The notes beneath the pieces were generated by a model. That model was not told where the DNA came from, searched no databases, and was given only the letters and a program-made list of their open reading frames with translations. 64,000 nucleotides of DNA from Pantoea eucrina (GTDB taxonomy: Bacteria > Pseudomonadota > Gammaproteobacteria > Enterobacterales > Enterobacteriaceae). The stretch spans positions 1 through 64,000 of the forward strand of contig NZ_MAYN01000008.1 in assembly GCF_001691555.1 (NCBI RefSeq). The letters are read 5' to 3'. Both the position numbers and the translations under genes were made by a program. Below, in pieces: positions 62,251-64,000 of this stretch. Numbering within the stretch: position 1 is the stretch's first letter; the number at the start of each line of letters is the position of its first letter.

Positions 62251-63472
62251 GACTCTTTTCCTGAATAACATTAGCCAGAACCGTTTCTACGCCCTGAATA
62301 TAGTTATCAATAGCGTAATGTTCGCGTACCTTTCCGGCAGCAGTGTCAGTTAATTTCTGACGTAATTCTTTGTTTTCCCACAGGGCAATCAGCTGCTGTG
62401 TCAGCTGCGCAATATCACCATATTCAAACAGCAGGCCGGTCTGGTTGTGTTCAATCAGTTCAGCTGTGCCGGTCACCCGCGATCCGATAACAGCGGTATT
62501 AACCAGCATTGCTTCAAGCACTACGCGGGGTAAACCTTCACTTTGCGAGGCCAGTATAAACGCGTCAAACGCTGCCAGAAAATCGAGCGCATTGTTTTTA
62601 AAACCGGTAAAAACGATGCGGTCAGCAATCTGCTCTTTTTCTGCCAGTTGTGCGAGATTAGCCTGTTCCGGACCGGCACCTACAATCAGCATTTTCCAGT
62701 CAGCGTGAGGGTAGAGGCGATGAAACCGGCCCAGCGCGCTCAGCGTGTGGTGGTTGGCTTTACGCGCTATCAGTGAACCAATCGAGCCAAATACAAACGT
62801 TTCAGGTGCTATCTGCAGGGCCTGTCGAACAGCAGTGCGATCGGGCAACGGCTGGTGAATATCGATGGCATTACTGACGGTATGGCAGAGGTGATGATGA
62901 ACGCCATGACGCTGCAGGGTATGACTGACGCCGTGCGAAACGCAGATAATTGCCTTACAGTCCCGGTTCAGCATCGTGACCAGCTGACGATTCAGCATCG
63001 GGTCGATACGGCAGTGCTGCACCACCGGGATCTCAAGCGGGCGGGCTGCCAGATAGCCTTCAGTATTGGTACTGGGCTGATTATTCATATAAAGCAGGTC
63101 AAACTGGCCTGCCTGCAGAAGCTCGCCAATCTTGTGTGCATTCGGAATAATGCGCCACCGGCGATCCACGACATGAACCGCTTTTTTTCTGCGCTCTTTG
63201 CTGAAAAAAAGCAGCGTGCGGACTATTTCTTTGCTGATTTTTGCCCAGAGAGGCTGTCTGCGCTGCGGAATAAACGTCACCGGGATGGCTAACGATCCAA
63301 GAGTCTGTTCAATGGTTTCGTCATTGCCGCGCGAATAATTATGATAAAAGCAGCAGGTGATATCGAACTGGTTACGATCGATCCGCTTTAGCAATTCCAG
63401 CATGCTATTGGTGCCGCCGCCCCACTCGCGACCATTATCAAGCAGTAGAATTTTTTGTTTATGCGGCGTCAT
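62243..63472 (-). CDS. Glycosyltransferase family 4 protein
   Basis: This 409-residue GT-B transferase has KILLLDNGREWGGGTNSMLELL at the N-terminus, the linker FGSIGSLIARKANH and the donor motif SQSEGLPRVVLEAM (E-x7-E). The ATG at 63470-63472 has AAGGA about 11 bases upstream; the frame is open to a TTG at 63512-63514. It is the first gene of a two-gene unit with the GT-A-like gene, next to but separate from the core operons. Donor and acceptor are unknown. Confidence 0.84.
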   Translation of the reverse strand: MTPHKQKILLLDNGREWGGGTNSMLELLKRIDRNQFDITCCFYHNYSRGNDETIEQTLGSLAIPVTFIPQRRQPLWAKISKEIVRTLLFFSKERRKKAVHVVDRRWRIIPNAHKIGELLQAGQFDLLYMNNQPSTNTEGYLAARPLEIPVVQHCRIDPMLNRQLVTMLNRDCKAIICVSHGVSHTLQRHGVHHHLCHTVSNAIDIHQPLPDRTAVRQALQIAPETFVFGSIGSLIARKANHHTLSALGRFHRLYPHADWKMLIVGAGPEQANLAQLAEKEQIADRIVFTGFKNNALDFLAAFDAFILASQSEGLPRVVLEAMLVNTAVIGSRVTGTAELIEHNQTGLLFEYGDIAQLTQQLIALWENKELRQKLTDTAAGKVREHYAIDNYIQGVETVLANVIQEKSHA

Positions 63473-63574
63473 TCCTGCTGATGTCCTTGTTCTGTGCAGT
63501 GCCTTTTCGGGCAAGAGTATAAACTTTCTGGCTGCAATGTGAATGTCAGCGGTGCGGTCGCCCGCACCACTGAT

Positions 63575-64000
63575 TTAAAACAGCGCTTTCAGTTTGAGCA
63601 TGAATGGATTCTGCATCAGACCTTCGCCGATGATTTCCACTGCCCGCTGCTGCGGTACCGGCGTGGCGCTGACTTTACAGAGGGCAGGCGCACGGAAATG
63701 CGCGCTTGCGGGTTTAGCCGGAGCGGCTGCGGCAGGTTTTGTGGTGTGACGCAGCGGCTCATTCAGCAGCTGTCCTGGCGTAACCAGCGTGACATCAGCC
63801 GGAAGCGAAGGCAGCATCTGCTGCAGGACGCGTACGGTTGTCGGGTGCGGATGGCCGATAGCGATAGCAGACCCGTCCCGCTGTGCCAGCTTAACCGCCC
63901 GGGTAAACTGCTGCCGTACCATCGCTTCATTTTGATTATCATCAAGAAACACGCGACGTTTTACGACTTTGACCTGCGTCCCCTGTGCTGCCGCAACGGC
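63575..64000 (-). CDS. yibQ: Divergent polysaccharide deacetylase YibQ (5' end outside the window)
   Basis: The final 141 codons of the gene lie in this window. The visible part contains KVVKRRVFLDDNQNEAMVRQQF and IAIGHPHPTTVRVLQQMLP, both typical of YibQ, with the conserved GHPHP. YibQ is a periplasmic NodB-like protein of uncertain activity, normally downstream of envC. The N-terminus, signal peptide and first catalytic motifs are beyond base 64000. The C-terminal tail (after about 63770) is variable and Ala/Pro-rich. Confidence 0.92.
   Translation of the reverse strand, partial: AVAAAQGTQVKVVKRRVFLDDNQNEAMVRQQFTRAVKLAQRDGSAIAIGHPHPTTVRVLQQMLPSLPADVTLVTPGQLLNEPLRHTTKPAAAAPAKPASAHFRAPALCKVSATPVPQQRAVEIIGEGLMQNPFMLKLKALF

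Overview
The window is chromosomal DNA of an enterobacterium. Proteins align along their whole length with E. coli families as I recall them, and gene order follows two E. coli neighbourhoods. The GC-rich codon usage, the RNAs Spot 42 and CsrC in their usual places, and a Klebsiella/Serratia-like LPS core cluster point to Erwiniaceae (Pantoea/Erwinia-like). The genus is an inference. I see no insertion sequence, prophage, tRNA or CRISPR array.

Layout. (1) 1-19678: the 5S rRNA ending an rrn operon, then mobBA, yihD, srkA-dsbA, polA, spf, engB, csrC, yihI, a 57-residue membrane ORF, hemN, yshB, the nitrogen operon glnA-glnL-glnG with its sigma-54 control region, bipA, and yihX-yihY-dtd-fabY. 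This matches the E. coli rrnA-to-fabY block. (2) 19728-31449: yicH, xanP, then recG-trmH-spoT-rpoZ-gmk, ligB and yicG. In E. coli this block lies elsewhere, so fabY/yicH is a synteny junction relative to E. coli, and gltS is missing between xanP and recG. (3) 31450-35271: an accessory stretch, AT-rich in its first half, with half of a WzxC-type flippase gene, an 88-residue orphan, an SRPBCC protein and lpxP. (4) 35272-43511: yicC, a DUF3574-like lipoprotein, rph-pyrE with its attenuator, slmA, dut-coaBC, radC, rpmB-rpmG-mutM and coaD. (5) 43508-58841: the LPS core locus. One minus-strand operon runs wabH-like, GT9, waaH, waaQ, wabG-like, waaA, waaE, coaD. A second runs hldD, waaF, waaC, GT4, waaL, GT2. 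A plus-strand wabN-like deacetylase lies between them. (6) 59072-64000: kbl-tdh, two further glycosyltransferase-type genes, and the 3' part of yibQ cut by the window edge.

Functional themes are nitrogen assimilation under NtrBC, carbon-storage and catabolite sRNAs, stringent response (spoT-rpoZ-gmk), DNA replication and repair (polA, recG, ligB, mutM, dut), and above all lipid A/core LPS assembly (lpxP, waaA, heptose and outer-core transferases, ligase). No clearly new system is visible. The best leads are the ligB frame running through antisense yicG, the half-flippase operon, the hybrid LPS core locus with an extra transferase pair beside tdh, the structured rpmB leader, and the unlisted 57-residue membrane ORF.
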